Shown one piece after another: positions 1-7,103 of a stretch of DNA of 64,000 nt. Within the stretch, counting starts at the first letter, position 1, and each line of letters opens with the position of its first letter. The notes beneath the pieces were generated by a model. The model did not search any database. It saw only the letters and a list, made by a program, of their open reading frames with translations, and was not told the DNA's origin. Source of the DNA: Clostridium simiarum (GTDB taxonomy: Bacteria; Bacillota; Clostridia; Clostridiales; Clostridiaceae); contig NZ_JAHLQL010000005.1 of the NCBI RefSeq assembly GCF_018919175.1, positions 213,713 through 277,712 on the forward strand. Reading direction: 5' to 3'. Made by a program: the position numbers and the translations under genes.

Positions 1-712
1 CTTTTATCTTTTGAGAAGTAGGCTCTCCTTCTGCAAATACATCTTCTACACTATGTTGCTGAAGACCAAAATCCCTACATAGGTATGCAAATGCAGCATG
101 ACCTGTTACAAGGTCTTTTCTTTCAAGAGATGTTATTTTCTTTTCATATTCTGCTTTTAAGTCATCTATTTTTTTAGAAAATTCCTTGTAGTTACTTTCG
201 TAGTAATCCTTATTGTTAGAATCAACTTTAATTAGTCCTTCTTTAATATTATTAGCTTGAACTTTTGCTTCCTTAAGGCTTAGCCAAACATGTGGGTCAA
301 ACTCTCCATGTTCCCCGATTTCATCTCCTGAATTTTTTATTAAGTCTGCCTCTTTAAAAGCTTCTATTATTTGTAAATTCTTATTATCTATACTTTTTAA
401 CATATCCTTTGCCCAAGGCTCCATGCCTAGTCCATTATATATAAATAAACTTGCCTTAGAAAGGCTAGCTATCTCCCTTGGTTTTGGTTCAAAGTCATGA
501 GCTTCTACTCCACTTGGTACAATAGTAGTAAGTTCAATCTTATCTCCACCTATAGCCTTTGTAAGTTCAGCCATAGCATTGAAACTTACAACTACAGATA
601 CTCTCTTATCAACTTTATTATCCGTTTTTTCTGTATCCTGTGTACTTCCACATCCCACTAAAAATACTAAAAGAAATAACGGAATCATAATCTTATATAA
701 TTTACCTTTCAT
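1..712 (-). CDS. znuA: Zinc ABC transporter substrate-binding lipoprotein (ZnuA/AdcA family), partial
   Basis: The gene starts at ATG 712 behind a GGAGGG site and runs off the left edge, so the C-terminus is missing. I translated it directly: it opens with a lipoprotein signal ending in a lipobox (LVFLVGC). The three His-bearing motifs of cluster A-I metal-binding proteins are present: VEAHDFEP, FDPHVWLS and VTGHAAFAY. An acidic/His stretch (GDEIGEHGEF) sits where ZnuA proteins carry their metal-rich loop. It should capture Zn2+ outside the membrane and deliver it to the ZnuB/ZnuC transporter encoded divergently next to it. The promoter and Zur-like operator just upstream suggest repression by zinc. 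A manganese-binding paralogue is possible but the Fur-family neighbour and the loop favour zinc. Confidence 0.9.
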   Translation of the reverse strand, partial: MKGKLYKIMIPLFLLVFLVGCGSTQDTEKTDNKVDKRVSVVVSFNAMAELTKAIGGDKIELTTIVPSGVEAHDFEPKPREIASLSKASLFIYNGLGMEPWAKDMLKSIDNKNLQIIEAFKEADLIKNSGDEIGEHGEFDPHVWLSLKEAKVQANNIKEGLIKVDSNNKDYYESNYKEFSKKIDDLKAEYEKKITSLERKDLVTGHAAFAYLCRDFGLQQHSVEDVFAEGEPTSQKIK

Positions 713-740
713 TTTTCCCTCCTAAATATGTATTAATTTC

Positions 741-757
741 TTGCAAATCATTCGCAA
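741..757. promoter_or_regulatory. Zur/Fur-box-like operator
   Basis: TTGCAAATcATTCGCAA is an 8-1-8 inverted repeat with one mismatch. It lies immediately downstream of the -10 box of the znuA promoter, where a bound repressor would block transcription. The architecture is that of Fur-family boxes, and a Fur-family gene closes the neighbouring znuCB operon. That the site is bound by that regulator is inference. Confidence 0.6.
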
Positions 758-765
758 TTATGTAT

Positions 766-794
766 ATAATAATACATGAGTTAATTGTTGTCAA
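766..794 (-). promoter_or_regulatory. Sigma-A promoter of znuA
   Basis: On the minus strand, TTGACA (789-794), a 17-bp spacer and TATTAT (766-771). The predicted start of transcription falls inside the operator at 741-757. Confidence 0.6.
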
Positions 795-890
795 TATATT
801 GCTTTTTTATACTTTTAGAATTATTTAACCTAAATTAATATAGAAATTTATATGTTTATTTAAACCTATAAGCACAAGGAGATGAAAAAC

Positions 891-1556
891 TTGATTCAAA
901 TAAAAAACTTATGTTTTTCTTATGAAGGTTCTGAGCCTTACATCTTAGATAATGTTAATTTGCATATACCTGAGGGTAGTTATTTTTCAATAGTAGGTGA
1001 AAATGGTAGCGCTAAAAGCACCTTGATAAAACTTATATTAAAATTATTAAAGCCTGTTAAAGGATCAATAGAATTAGGTACTTCAAATATTGGCTATGTA
1101 CCTCAAAAGCTTGATAGCTTCAATTCCCAATTTCCAATTACCGTTAAAGAGCTGTTAATTAATCATAAAAAGGTATCTAAGATAGATGATGCAAACTCTA
1201 TTGAAAAAAGCTTAGATATAGTCTCTATGGGAGCATACAAAAATAAGTTAATAGGGAGTTTATCTGGGGGACAGCAACAAAAAATATTCATAGGAAGAGC
1301 TCTTATGGGATCTCCCAAGTTGCTGATATTAGATGAGCCCTCTACAGGCATAGACCTTCAAAGTCAAAAGGAAATATACTCTATAATAAAAAAATTAAAT
1401 GTAGAAAAAAACATAACAGTTATTTCTGTAGAGCATAACTTAGATGCAGTACTCGAAAACTCCACTAATGTTTATGAATTAAGCTCAGGAAATGGTATTT
1501 TATATACCTGTAAAGAATATAAAAATAAAATCTTAAATGTTTATAAGGAAAGGTAG
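891..1556 (+). CDS. znuC: Zinc ABC transporter ATP-binding protein (ZnuC/AdcC)
   Basis: ATPase of the zinc importer. Visible motifs are a Walker A reading GENGSAKST near residue 36-44, signature LSGGQQQ, Walker B LLILDEP and a switch His (VEHN). The Gly before the Walker Lys is Ala, which I recall as a feature of AdcC-type ATPases. I prefer the TTG at 891 over the ATG at 882: the AAGGAG at 876-881 touches the ATG with no spacing but sits 9 nt before the TTG. The result is 221 residues, normal for the family. The gene overlaps no neighbour and is followed directly by the permease, so the two are co-transcribed. Confidence 0.9.
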   Translation: MIQIKNLCFSYEGSEPYILDNVNLHIPEGSYFSIVGENGSAKSTLIKLILKLLKPVKGSIELGTSNIGYVPQKLDSFNSQFPITVKELLINHKKVSKIDDANSIEKSLDIVSMGAYKNKLIGSLSGGQQQKIFIGRALMGSPKLLILDEPSTGIDLQSQKEIYSIIKKLNVEKNITVISVEHNLDAVLENSTNVYELSSGNGILYTCKEYKNKILNVYKER

Positions 1557-1563
1557 AATATAC

Positions 1564-2355
1564 ATGTTACAATATCAATTTATAAAAAATGCATTAGTGG
1601 CGGGAGTCTTTGTATCTATTCTCTGTCCTTTTGTAGGATTATTCCTAGTTTTAAAAAGATACTCAATGATGGGTGATACCTTATCTCATGCCTCTTTTGC
1701 AGGTATTGCTTTAGGCCTTATGACAAAATTAAATCCCCTTATTATATCTTTTGCATTTACTTCCCTTTGCGGATTACTTATTGAGTATTTAAGGACTTAT
1801 TATAAAAGATATTCTGAGCTAGTGATGTCAATAATACTTACCCTTAGCATAGGTATTGCTATTTTAATAATGAGTACTGGGAAAGCAGGCTCTAACGTAA
1901 ACTCTATATTATTTGGAAACATGCTTACAGTCTCAAAGTCTGATTTAATATGGATGGGTGCAATAAGTATACTATCCTTAATCCTTATATACTTTCTATA
2001 TAACAAATTACTTTATGTTACTTTTGATGAAGAAGGAGCTAAGGTTTCTGGTATAAATGTATCCCTAATAAACTATATATTTACTCTTATAGTTGCTGGC
2101 ACTATCTCTGTATCCATCAGGATATTAGGAGTTCTTGTAATTTCCTCTATGATTGTAGTTCCGGTAGCTACAGCCATGCAGTTAAAATTAGGATTTAAAA
2201 AGACATTAATATTTTCCATAATATTTGGATTTATAGACATATTTGTAGGTCTTGCTACTTCTCTTCTCTTAAACACAGCTCCAGGAGGAACCATAGCTTT
2301 GACCTCTGTGCTAGTATTAACTATAATATTATTAATAGGAAAATATCGTAGGTGA
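1564..2355 (+). CDS. znuB: Zinc ABC transporter permease (ZnuB, ABC-3 family)
   Basis: Very hydrophobic protein of about 263 residues with roughly eight membrane segments and the ABC-3 motif region RYSMMGDTLSHASFAGIALG near the N-terminus. It forms the membrane channel of the zinc importer with ZnuC as the motor. The ATG at 1564 is preferred over the upstream ATG at 1537, because AAGGAAAGG at 1545-1553 gives normal spacing to 1564. The next gene begins at its stop codon, indicating a znuC-znuB-regulator operon. Confidence 0.9.
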   Translation: MLQYQFIKNALVAGVFVSILCPFVGLFLVLKRYSMMGDTLSHASFAGIALGLMTKLNPLIISFAFTSLCGLLIEYLRTYYKRYSELVMSIILTLSIGIAILIMSTGKAGSNVNSILFGNMLTVSKSDLIWMGAISILSLILIYFLYNKLLYVTFDEEGAKVSGINVSLINYIFTLIVAGTISVSIRILGVLVISSMIVVPVATAMQLKLGFKKTLIFSIIFGFIDIFVGLATSLLLNTAPGGTIALTSVLVLTIILLIGKYRR

Positions 2356-2360
2356 GGATT

Positions 2361-2774
2361 ATGAATACAATAGATTTATTGAAAGATAGCTCTATAAAAG
2401 TAACTAAGGCACGAGTAGTAATATTTAATATAATTAAGGATAGCGAAGATGTGCTTACAGCAGATTATATTCGTAGTAAATGCTTAGAAAATAAAATAAA
2501 TATAAATCTCTCCACTGTATATAGAACCCTAGAACTATTTGAAGATAAGCATATAATAGAAAAATTCGATCTTGGAGAAGGCAAGTATAATTATGTTCTA
2601 AAAAAACATAAGCATAACCATGTGTTAGAATGTAGTCTCTGCCATAAAGAAGTGGAACTTCAGTGCCCTATGCAGCAAATAGAGGAACTTGTAAAAAATA
2701 AAACAGGTTTTACTTTAATTGAGCATGAGTTAAAAATGAAGGGTATCTGTGATCAGTGTAAAAAACATAAGTGA
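2361..2774 (+). CDS. zur: Fur-family metal regulator, probably Zur
   Basis: Protein of about 137 residues with the Fur layout: an N-terminal winged helix (TKARVVIFNIIKDSEDVLTADYI ... NLSTVYRTLELFE, split by a linker) and a C-terminal metal domain. That domain has the His-rich KKHKHNHVLEC strand and two CxxC pairs (CSLC and CDQC) for the structural zinc. The start is ATG 2361; a GTG at 2352 overlapping the znuB stop is an alternative. The Zur assignment rests on position in the znu operon and the operator at 741-757. PerR or Fur cannot be excluded from sequence alone. Confidence 0.85.
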   Translation: MNTIDLLKDSSIKVTKARVVIFNIIKDSEDVLTADYIRSKCLENKININLSTVYRTLELFEDKHIIEKFDLGEGKYNYVLKKHKHNHVLECSLCHKEVELQCPMQQIEELVKNKTGFTLIEHELKMKGICDQCKKHK

Positions 2775-2792
2775 AATAATTCCATACTTAAA

Positions 2793-2832
2793 AAGGTAGA
2801 TTTTAAAAGGATATCCTTTTAAAATCTACCTT
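2793..2832. terminator. Bidirectional terminator, perfect 40-bp palindrome
   Basis: A perfect inverted repeat with no unpaired loop, centred on GGATATCC, followed by a T run on the plus strand. It lies between the convergent regulator gene and the purine permease and can serve both. Confidence 0.8.
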
Positions 2833-2849
2833 AATTTTTTAATTAATTT

Positions 2850-4139
2850 CTATCCAATAGCATGTAATATAAAATTAATTAAAAACATAATGGAAATTAT
2901 ATACATAGGTAAAGATACTTCTTTGTGCTTTTTACTTGCAAACTTTACTATAGGATAAGCCACAAATCCAAAGGCCATTCCATCCACAATACTAAAAGTA
3001 AGCGGTACCATAACTATGATTAAAAAAGCGGGAAACCCCTCTGTAAAATCATTAAAGTCTATATTTAAAGCATTTTTAATCATCAAACTACCAATTATTA
3101 TTAAAATTGGAGCTATAGCACTATTAGGTATAATCTTAATAACTGGCATAAATACTATAGTTAATAAAAATAATATCCCAGCCACTAAAGAGGTTAATCC
3201 AGACTTTCCACCTGCTGCAATACCAGCTGCTCCTTCTATAGAAACTACCGTTGGACTCGTTCCAACCAATGCACAATTAATAACAGATATGGCACTAGCT
3301 TGAAAAGACTTTTTAAACTTTTCAGGCTTATGTAGCATTACATTTATCTGTCCATGAATCAATCCTAGATTTTCAAATATAAGTACAAGTAGTATAGAAA
3401 ATGTAGCTACAATAAAGGAACTTGAAAACATATTGCTAAAATCTATATGCCCAATAACATCTTTATAGCTCTCTAAAGAAAAACCACTTAAGGTTACATT
3501 AGTTAAATCAACTAGTCCAAAACCTGCGGAAATAAGAGTACCTGCTATCATACTTATAAGAAAATTTCCTGGAACATCTTTTATAAATAATACTAGAGCA
3601 ATTACAAGAGTTATAAGTGTTATATATACTGTGGGATTGCTTAGATCTCCAAGAGTAACAAAGGTAATTTCATTAGAAACTATTATGCCACTTTTTTGAA
3701 GTCCTATAAACGTAATCATAAGGCCAATTCCAACATTTATTGCTTCCTTTAAAGAAGTTGGAATAGATTCTGTAATTATTGCCCCAAGTTTTGTAAATGC
3801 AACTACAGAAAACAGTATACCTGCAATAAAAACTGCTGCTAATGCTTGTTGCCAAGATAATCCCATAGTTTTAACTATAGTATAAGAAAACATAGCATTA
3901 ATTCCCATACCAGGAACTAATATCATAGGGGCTTTAGCCAAAAATGCAGTTAATAAGCATCCTACAAAGGTTGCTAATACTGTAGCTATAACTCCTGCTT
4001 CCATAGGTATACCCGCATCTGACAAAATAGACGGATTTACTGCTATTATATAAGCCGCCGCAAAAAATGAGGTTAATCCAGCTATTATCTCTTTTCTTGT
4101 TGTAGTCTCATTGGCTTTTAAATCAAATAAACTATTCAA
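2850..4139 (-). CDS. NCS2 family purine permease (AzgA/PbuG-like)
   Basis: Protein of 429 residues with about 12-14 membrane segments, beginning with TTRKEIIAGLTSFFAAAYII and carrying VPGMGINAMFSY, typical of the AzgA/PbuG/PbuO branch of NCS2 transporters. It should import hypoxanthine, guanine or adenine with protons. The start is a TTG at 4139 behind AAGGAAAG. No purine riboswitch is visible in its leader. It is a single-gene transcript ending at the palindrome at 2793-2832. Which purine it carries cannot be read from the sequence. Confidence 0.85.
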   Translation of the reverse strand: MNSLFDLKANETTTRKEIIAGLTSFFAAAYIIAVNPSILSDAGIPMEAGVIATVLATFVGCLLTAFLAKAPMILVPGMGINAMFSYTIVKTMGLSWQQALAAVFIAGILFSVVAFTKLGAIITESIPTSLKEAINVGIGLMITFIGLQKSGIIVSNEITFVTLGDLSNPTVYITLITLVIALVLFIKDVPGNFLISMIAGTLISAGFGLVDLTNVTLSGFSLESYKDVIGHIDFSNMFSSSFIVATFSILLVLIFENLGLIHGQINVMLHKPEKFKKSFQASAISVINCALVGTSPTVVSIEGAAGIAAGGKSGLTSLVAGILFLLTIVFMPVIKIIPNSAIAPILIIIGSLMIKNALNIDFNDFTEGFPAFLIIVMVPLTFSIVDGMAFGFVAYPIVKFASKKHKEVSLPMYIISIMFLINFILHAIG

Positions 4140-4209
4140 TTTTATCTTTCCTTTTCATCTTTTCCCTCTCCCACCCTCATCTACACTTATTATATGTAAA
4201 TGCACTAAT

Positions 4210-4237
4210 ATTATAGCAAATAATATTATAAAATCAA
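4210..4237 (-). promoter_or_regulatory. Promoter of the purine permease (extended -10)
   Basis: Minus strand TTGATT (4232-4237), 16-bp spacer, then TGCTATAAT with TATAAT at 4210-4215, an extended -10 element. Confidence 0.6.
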
Positions 4238-4276
4238 GAAATTATTTTATAATTTAAGGTAGGAATTTTTTAAATA

Positions 4277-4831
4277 TCATGTCCAAAACATCATTTTTAA
4301 TCCCAAAATCACTAAAATTATACCCCCTATATAATCTGCGTATTTACAGATAAATTCTATTCTATGAAGAAATTTTGATATTATAAAAGCTATAAATGTA
4401 AGAATTAAAGTAACTAATCCTATAAATAAGCTACTTTCCATAAGAATAATAATATTTCCAATAGCACTTAAAGCAGTAAATCCCACTATTAATGCATCTA
4501 TGCTAACTGATATTCCTAATATTACATACATCTTAGGATTTAACAGCAAATAGCCTTCTTTCCCCTCCATACCATTTTTTATCATCATAACTCCAACCAT
4601 AGCTACAATAGCCCCCCCCACAATAGAAGGTATACAAGTTACATATTTATTGAATATGGTACCAGAATAAGCCCCTATAAATGCAAATAAAAATTGAAAA
4701 AAGGCAAAGGATAATAAAAAATAAATTTTATTTATAATCTTAATTCTACAATTAAGACCTATACTTAATGCCACTCCAAATGCATCTAGAGATAATGCTA
4801 AAGCTATTATAAATATAGATAAAAATGTCAT
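4277..4831 (-). CDS. mntP: MntP-like manganese efflux membrane protein (DUF204)
   Basis: Protein of 184 residues with six membrane helices. It has the two hallmark repeats of the MntP family, [12 protein letters not shown] near the N-terminus and SIDALIVGF in the middle, each placing an Asp in a helix. The family exports Mn2+. The start is ATG 4831 with GAGGGG upstream. The related sporulation protein YtaF has the same fold, so a role in sporulation is an alternative. The usual yybP-ykoY manganese riboswitch is not visible; instead the leader holds the structured segment at 4859-4907. Confidence 0.75.
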   Translation of the reverse strand: MTFLSIFIIALALSLDAFGVALSIGLNCRIKIINKIYFLLSFAFFQFLFAFIGAYSGTIFNKYVTCIPSIVGGAIVAMVGVMMIKNGMEGKEGYLLLNPKMYVILGISVSIDALIVGFTALSAIGNIIILMESSLFIGLVTLILTFIAFIISKFLHRIEFICKYADYIGGIILVILGLKMMFWT

Positions 4832-4858
4832 ATGTGATCCCCTCTCATATGAAGTGAT

Positions 4859-4907
4859 TATTCCTTCAGATGTAGTTTGCTTAAAAGGAATATCTTCTGC
4901 ATCTGAA
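4859..4907 (-). promoter_or_regulatory. Possible pseudoknotted 5' leader of the mntP-like gene
   Basis: In mRNA sense the segment reads TTCAGATG, 7 nt, TATTCC, 14 nt, CATCTGAA and then directly GGAATA. TTCAGATG pairs perfectly with CATCTGAA (8 bp) and TATTCC with GGAATA (6 bp). The two helices are interleaved, so they form either an H-type pseudoknot or mutually exclusive stems. It ends 27 nt before the start codon. I do not recognise it as a known riboswitch class. Confidence 0.35.
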
Positions 4908-5021
4908 CCTTAGAAGAGTTAAAACATTTTAAAGATGAAATTTACCTTATAATTATATTATCCATTTTCATTTTAAATGCCATTTTTACTATATATTCAA
5001 TAATATGTATATCAAATCTTA

Positions 5022-5136
5022 TATAGCTTATTATGCTATACATTTTTACTAAAACCTCTTTATTTTTTTCATTTTTTATTATATATTATTAAATAGCGTA
5101 TAATTTTACCCATACATATGTTATATAGCATATAAT
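5022..5136. other. Operator-like repeats upstream of phosphofructokinase
   Basis: The 329-bp gap between mntP and the phosphofructokinase gene is very AT-rich. It holds an inverted repeat TATAGC-N7-GCTATA (5022-5040) and two near-identical direct copies, TAGCGTATAAT (5094-5104) and TAGCATATAAT (5126-5136), 32 bp apart. The copies include TATAAT -10 boxes, so they may be alternative promoters or a regulator's half-sites. Nothing else is visible in the gap except the leader at 4859-4907. Confidence 0.35.
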
Positions 5137-5160
5137 ATATGTCGAAAGGAGATAACTATA

Positions 5161-6381
5161 ATGTATAATTGTCTTATAGCTCAATCCGGTGGTCCTACTT
5201 CCGTTATAAATTCAAGTGTAGTGGGATTAGTAGATGAAAACAAAAAATCAAAAACCTTTGAAAATGTTTATGCAGGATTAAACGGTATAGAAGGAATATT
5301 AAATGAAAATATAATAAATTTATCACAATGTGATGAAAAAAAATTAAATGTATTTAAACTTACCCCTTCTTCTGGACTTGGATCTTGCAGATATAAAATG
5401 AAAGATTTTAATAAAGATGAAAGTGAATACAAAAGAATTTTTTCTATCTTTAACAAATTAGATATTAAAGCATTCTTCTACATAGGCGGTAACGATTCTA
5501 TGGATACTGTGTCCAAGCTTAGTGAGTATGCTAAAAACAAAAACATAGATGTTAAAATAATAGGTATCCCCAAAACCATAGATAATGATCTTCCTATAAC
5601 AGATCATACTCCCGGCTTTGGTAGCGCAGCTAAGTTTATTTCTACCGTTACTTTAGAAACTTATTTAGATTCTTCTGTATATATTAACAATGGTATATTT
5701 ATACTAGAAACCATGGGTAGAGATGCAGGATGGTTAGCTGCTAGCTCATGTTTAGCAACCCTTAATAAAAAACCTATAGTAGATTTTATATATTTACCAG
5801 AAGTCCCTTTTAATGAAGAGAAATTTATTAAAGACGTAGAGAAAAAGTATAAAGAGCAAAACCATGTTTATATCGTAGCCTCAGAAGGATTAAAAGATAA
5901 TACTGGTAATTTCTTATCCACATTAAAAACTACTGGATGTCATGATAACTTTGGACATGCTCAATTAGGAGGAGTAGGAAATTATCTTAAAAATCTTATT
6001 TTAAATAAGGAAATAACTACTAGAGTTAAATCTTTAGAGCTTGGAGTATTACAAAGATGTGCTATGCATATATCTTCTAGTACAGATGTAGAAGAGGCTT
6101 ACAATGCGGGTGCCGCTGCTATTAAACTTTACCTCAAAGGTTCCTCTGGATACATGGTAGCTATTAAAAGACTTAACGGGAATTTATATAATACGGAATT
6201 TTTCTCTGTTAAAGCTTGTGATGTAGCTAATAATGTTAAGTATGTTCCTAAAGATTTTATAAATGCTGAAGGGAATGGAGTTAATGAAAAAGCTTATAAT
6301 TATATAAAACCTCTAGTTGCAGGTAATGTTGAATTATTCTATGAAAATGACCTTATAGATTATTCTATTTTTACTAAATAA
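5161..6381 (+). CDS. 6-phosphofructokinase, pyrophosphate-dependent type
   Basis: Glycolytic enzyme phosphorylating fructose 6-phosphate. The 406-residue length fits the long PFK group. The donor-site motif reads GGNDS (109-113), with Asp where ATP enzymes have Gly in GGDGS. The catalytic motif is PKTIDND (137-143), with Lys where ATP enzymes have Gly. Both are family markers of PPi use, which makes the reaction reversible. METMGRDAGW-type sugar-phosphate residues are present (LETMGRDAGWLA). The start ATG 5161 is preceded by AAAGGAG. It is monocistronic. The donor preference is inferred from these residues. Confidence 0.85.
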   Translation: MYNCLIAQSGGPTSVINSSVVGLVDENKKSKTFENVYAGLNGIEGILNENIINLSQCDEKKLNVFKLTPSSGLGSCRYKMKDFNKDESEYKRIFSIFNKLDIKAFFYIGGNDSMDTVSKLSEYAKNKNIDVKIIGIPKTIDNDLPITDHTPGFGSAAKFISTVTLETYLDSSVYINNGIFILETMGRDAGWLAASSCLATLNKKPIVDFIYLPEVPFNEEKFIKDVEKKYKEQNHVYIVASEGLKDNTGNFLSTLKTTGCHDNFGHAQLGGVGNYLKNLILNKEITTRVKSLELGVLQRCAMHISSSTDVEEAYNAGAAAIKLYLKGSSGYMVAIKRLNGNLYNTEFFSVKACDVANNVKYVPKDFINAEGNGVNEKAYNYIKPLVAGNVELFYENDLIDYSIFTK

Positions 6382-6391
6382 TAATAACAAT

Positions 6392-6540
6392 AATAAAGAA
6401 GAAGTAATATCCTAAAGCTCTTAATTTTTACATAAAGTAAAAACTAATATAGTGACCTATGGCTACTTTTTATTGTTCAAGGTGAATTCTAAAAGCCACT
6501 AATCACTGATTAAAATCTTCTATATTACTTCTTCTTTATT
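6392..6540. repeat. 149-bp element with perfect 19-bp inverted ends and internal stems
   Basis: AATAAAGAAGAAGTAATAT (6392-6410) is repeated perfectly inverted at 6522-6540. Inside are a perfect 7-bp hairpin (TTTTTAC 6425-6431 with GTAAAAA 6437-6443, 5-nt loop) and an imperfect stem pairing 6451-6464 with 6494-6507 (AGTGA and TGGCT matched with TCACT and AGCCA). The whole folds as a three-way RNA-like structure between two convergent genes. It could be a structured non-coding RNA, a long-stem terminator or a MITE-like relic. Confidence 0.6.
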
Positions 6541-6563
6541 GAAAATTTTTAGATTGAAAACTA

Positions 6564-7079
6564 TTATTTACTTATAGGTCCATAGCTATCCTTATCTAAC
6601 TTTAATAAAACTGAAGTCAATTCTTCTATATGCTCTTTTTCATCTGCCGTAACTTCTTTAAATACATCCCTTATCTCATTTATAGGAATCATTGAAATAT
6701 GCTGTTCATACAATACTACGGCTTCTAACTCTGATTTAATATCATCTCTTATATTATTTAGTATAATTTGATTTTGCATTTTAGAATCATGATTACTTAA
6801 CTTAATATTAGTACTTATTTTTACGTCTTTATCTGCTTCAATATATTTACCATATTGTTCTGGATCATATTTTCTTATAAGTTGTAGAAACATACCATAA
6901 TGTCGCTTTTCCTCCTCCATTATGTGTTGTAATATCTCCTTTAGTTCCTTAATGTCAGTATTTACTATTTGCTTATAATAATCATTTATAGCTATAAGTT
7001 CTGCTATTAAAGCCTCTCTTATAAGATTTACATAGGAAACTGGCACTCCTTGAGGTTGTCTTAATGTTGTATAACTCAT
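6564..7079 (-). CDS. Ferritin-like (rubrerythrin-type) diiron protein
   Basis: Protein of 171 residues, all helical. It has two copies of the di-iron carboxylate pattern: an early Glu followed by EEEKRH near residue 60, and a later Glu followed by ADEKEH near residue 145. This is the four-helix ferritin-like fold found in rubrerythrins and related small proteins. There is no rubredoxin domain. An iron-dependent redox or iron-handling role is likely; the exact reaction is unknown. It starts behind AAGGAGGG and lies 24 bp after the cysteine desulfurase gene, so both are probably one operon linked to Fe-S or oxidative-stress metabolism. Confidence 0.75.
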   Translation of the reverse strand: MSYTTLRQPQGVPVSYVNLIREALIAELIAINDYYKQIVNTDIKELKEILQHIMEEEKRHYGMFLQLIRKYDPEQYGKYIEADKDVKISTNIKLSNHDSKMQNQIILNNIRDDIKSELEAVVLYEQHISMIPINEIRDVFKEVTADEKEHIEELTSVLLKLDKDSYGPISK

Positions 7080-7103
7080 AAACCCTCCTTTTTAAAATTA
7101 ATA

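Noticed and set aside
3016..3303. Plus-strand reading frame of 95 codons inside the purine permease
   Set aside because: It is a shadow of the hydrophobic permease on the opposite strand.
4140..4260. Purine riboswitch before the NCS2 permease
   Set aside because: The conserved three-way junction sequences are absent; only an extended -10 promoter is visible.
4832..4960. yybP-ykoY manganese riboswitch before the mntP-like gene
   Set aside because: The conserved purine-rich loops of that class are not present in the minus-strand leader.
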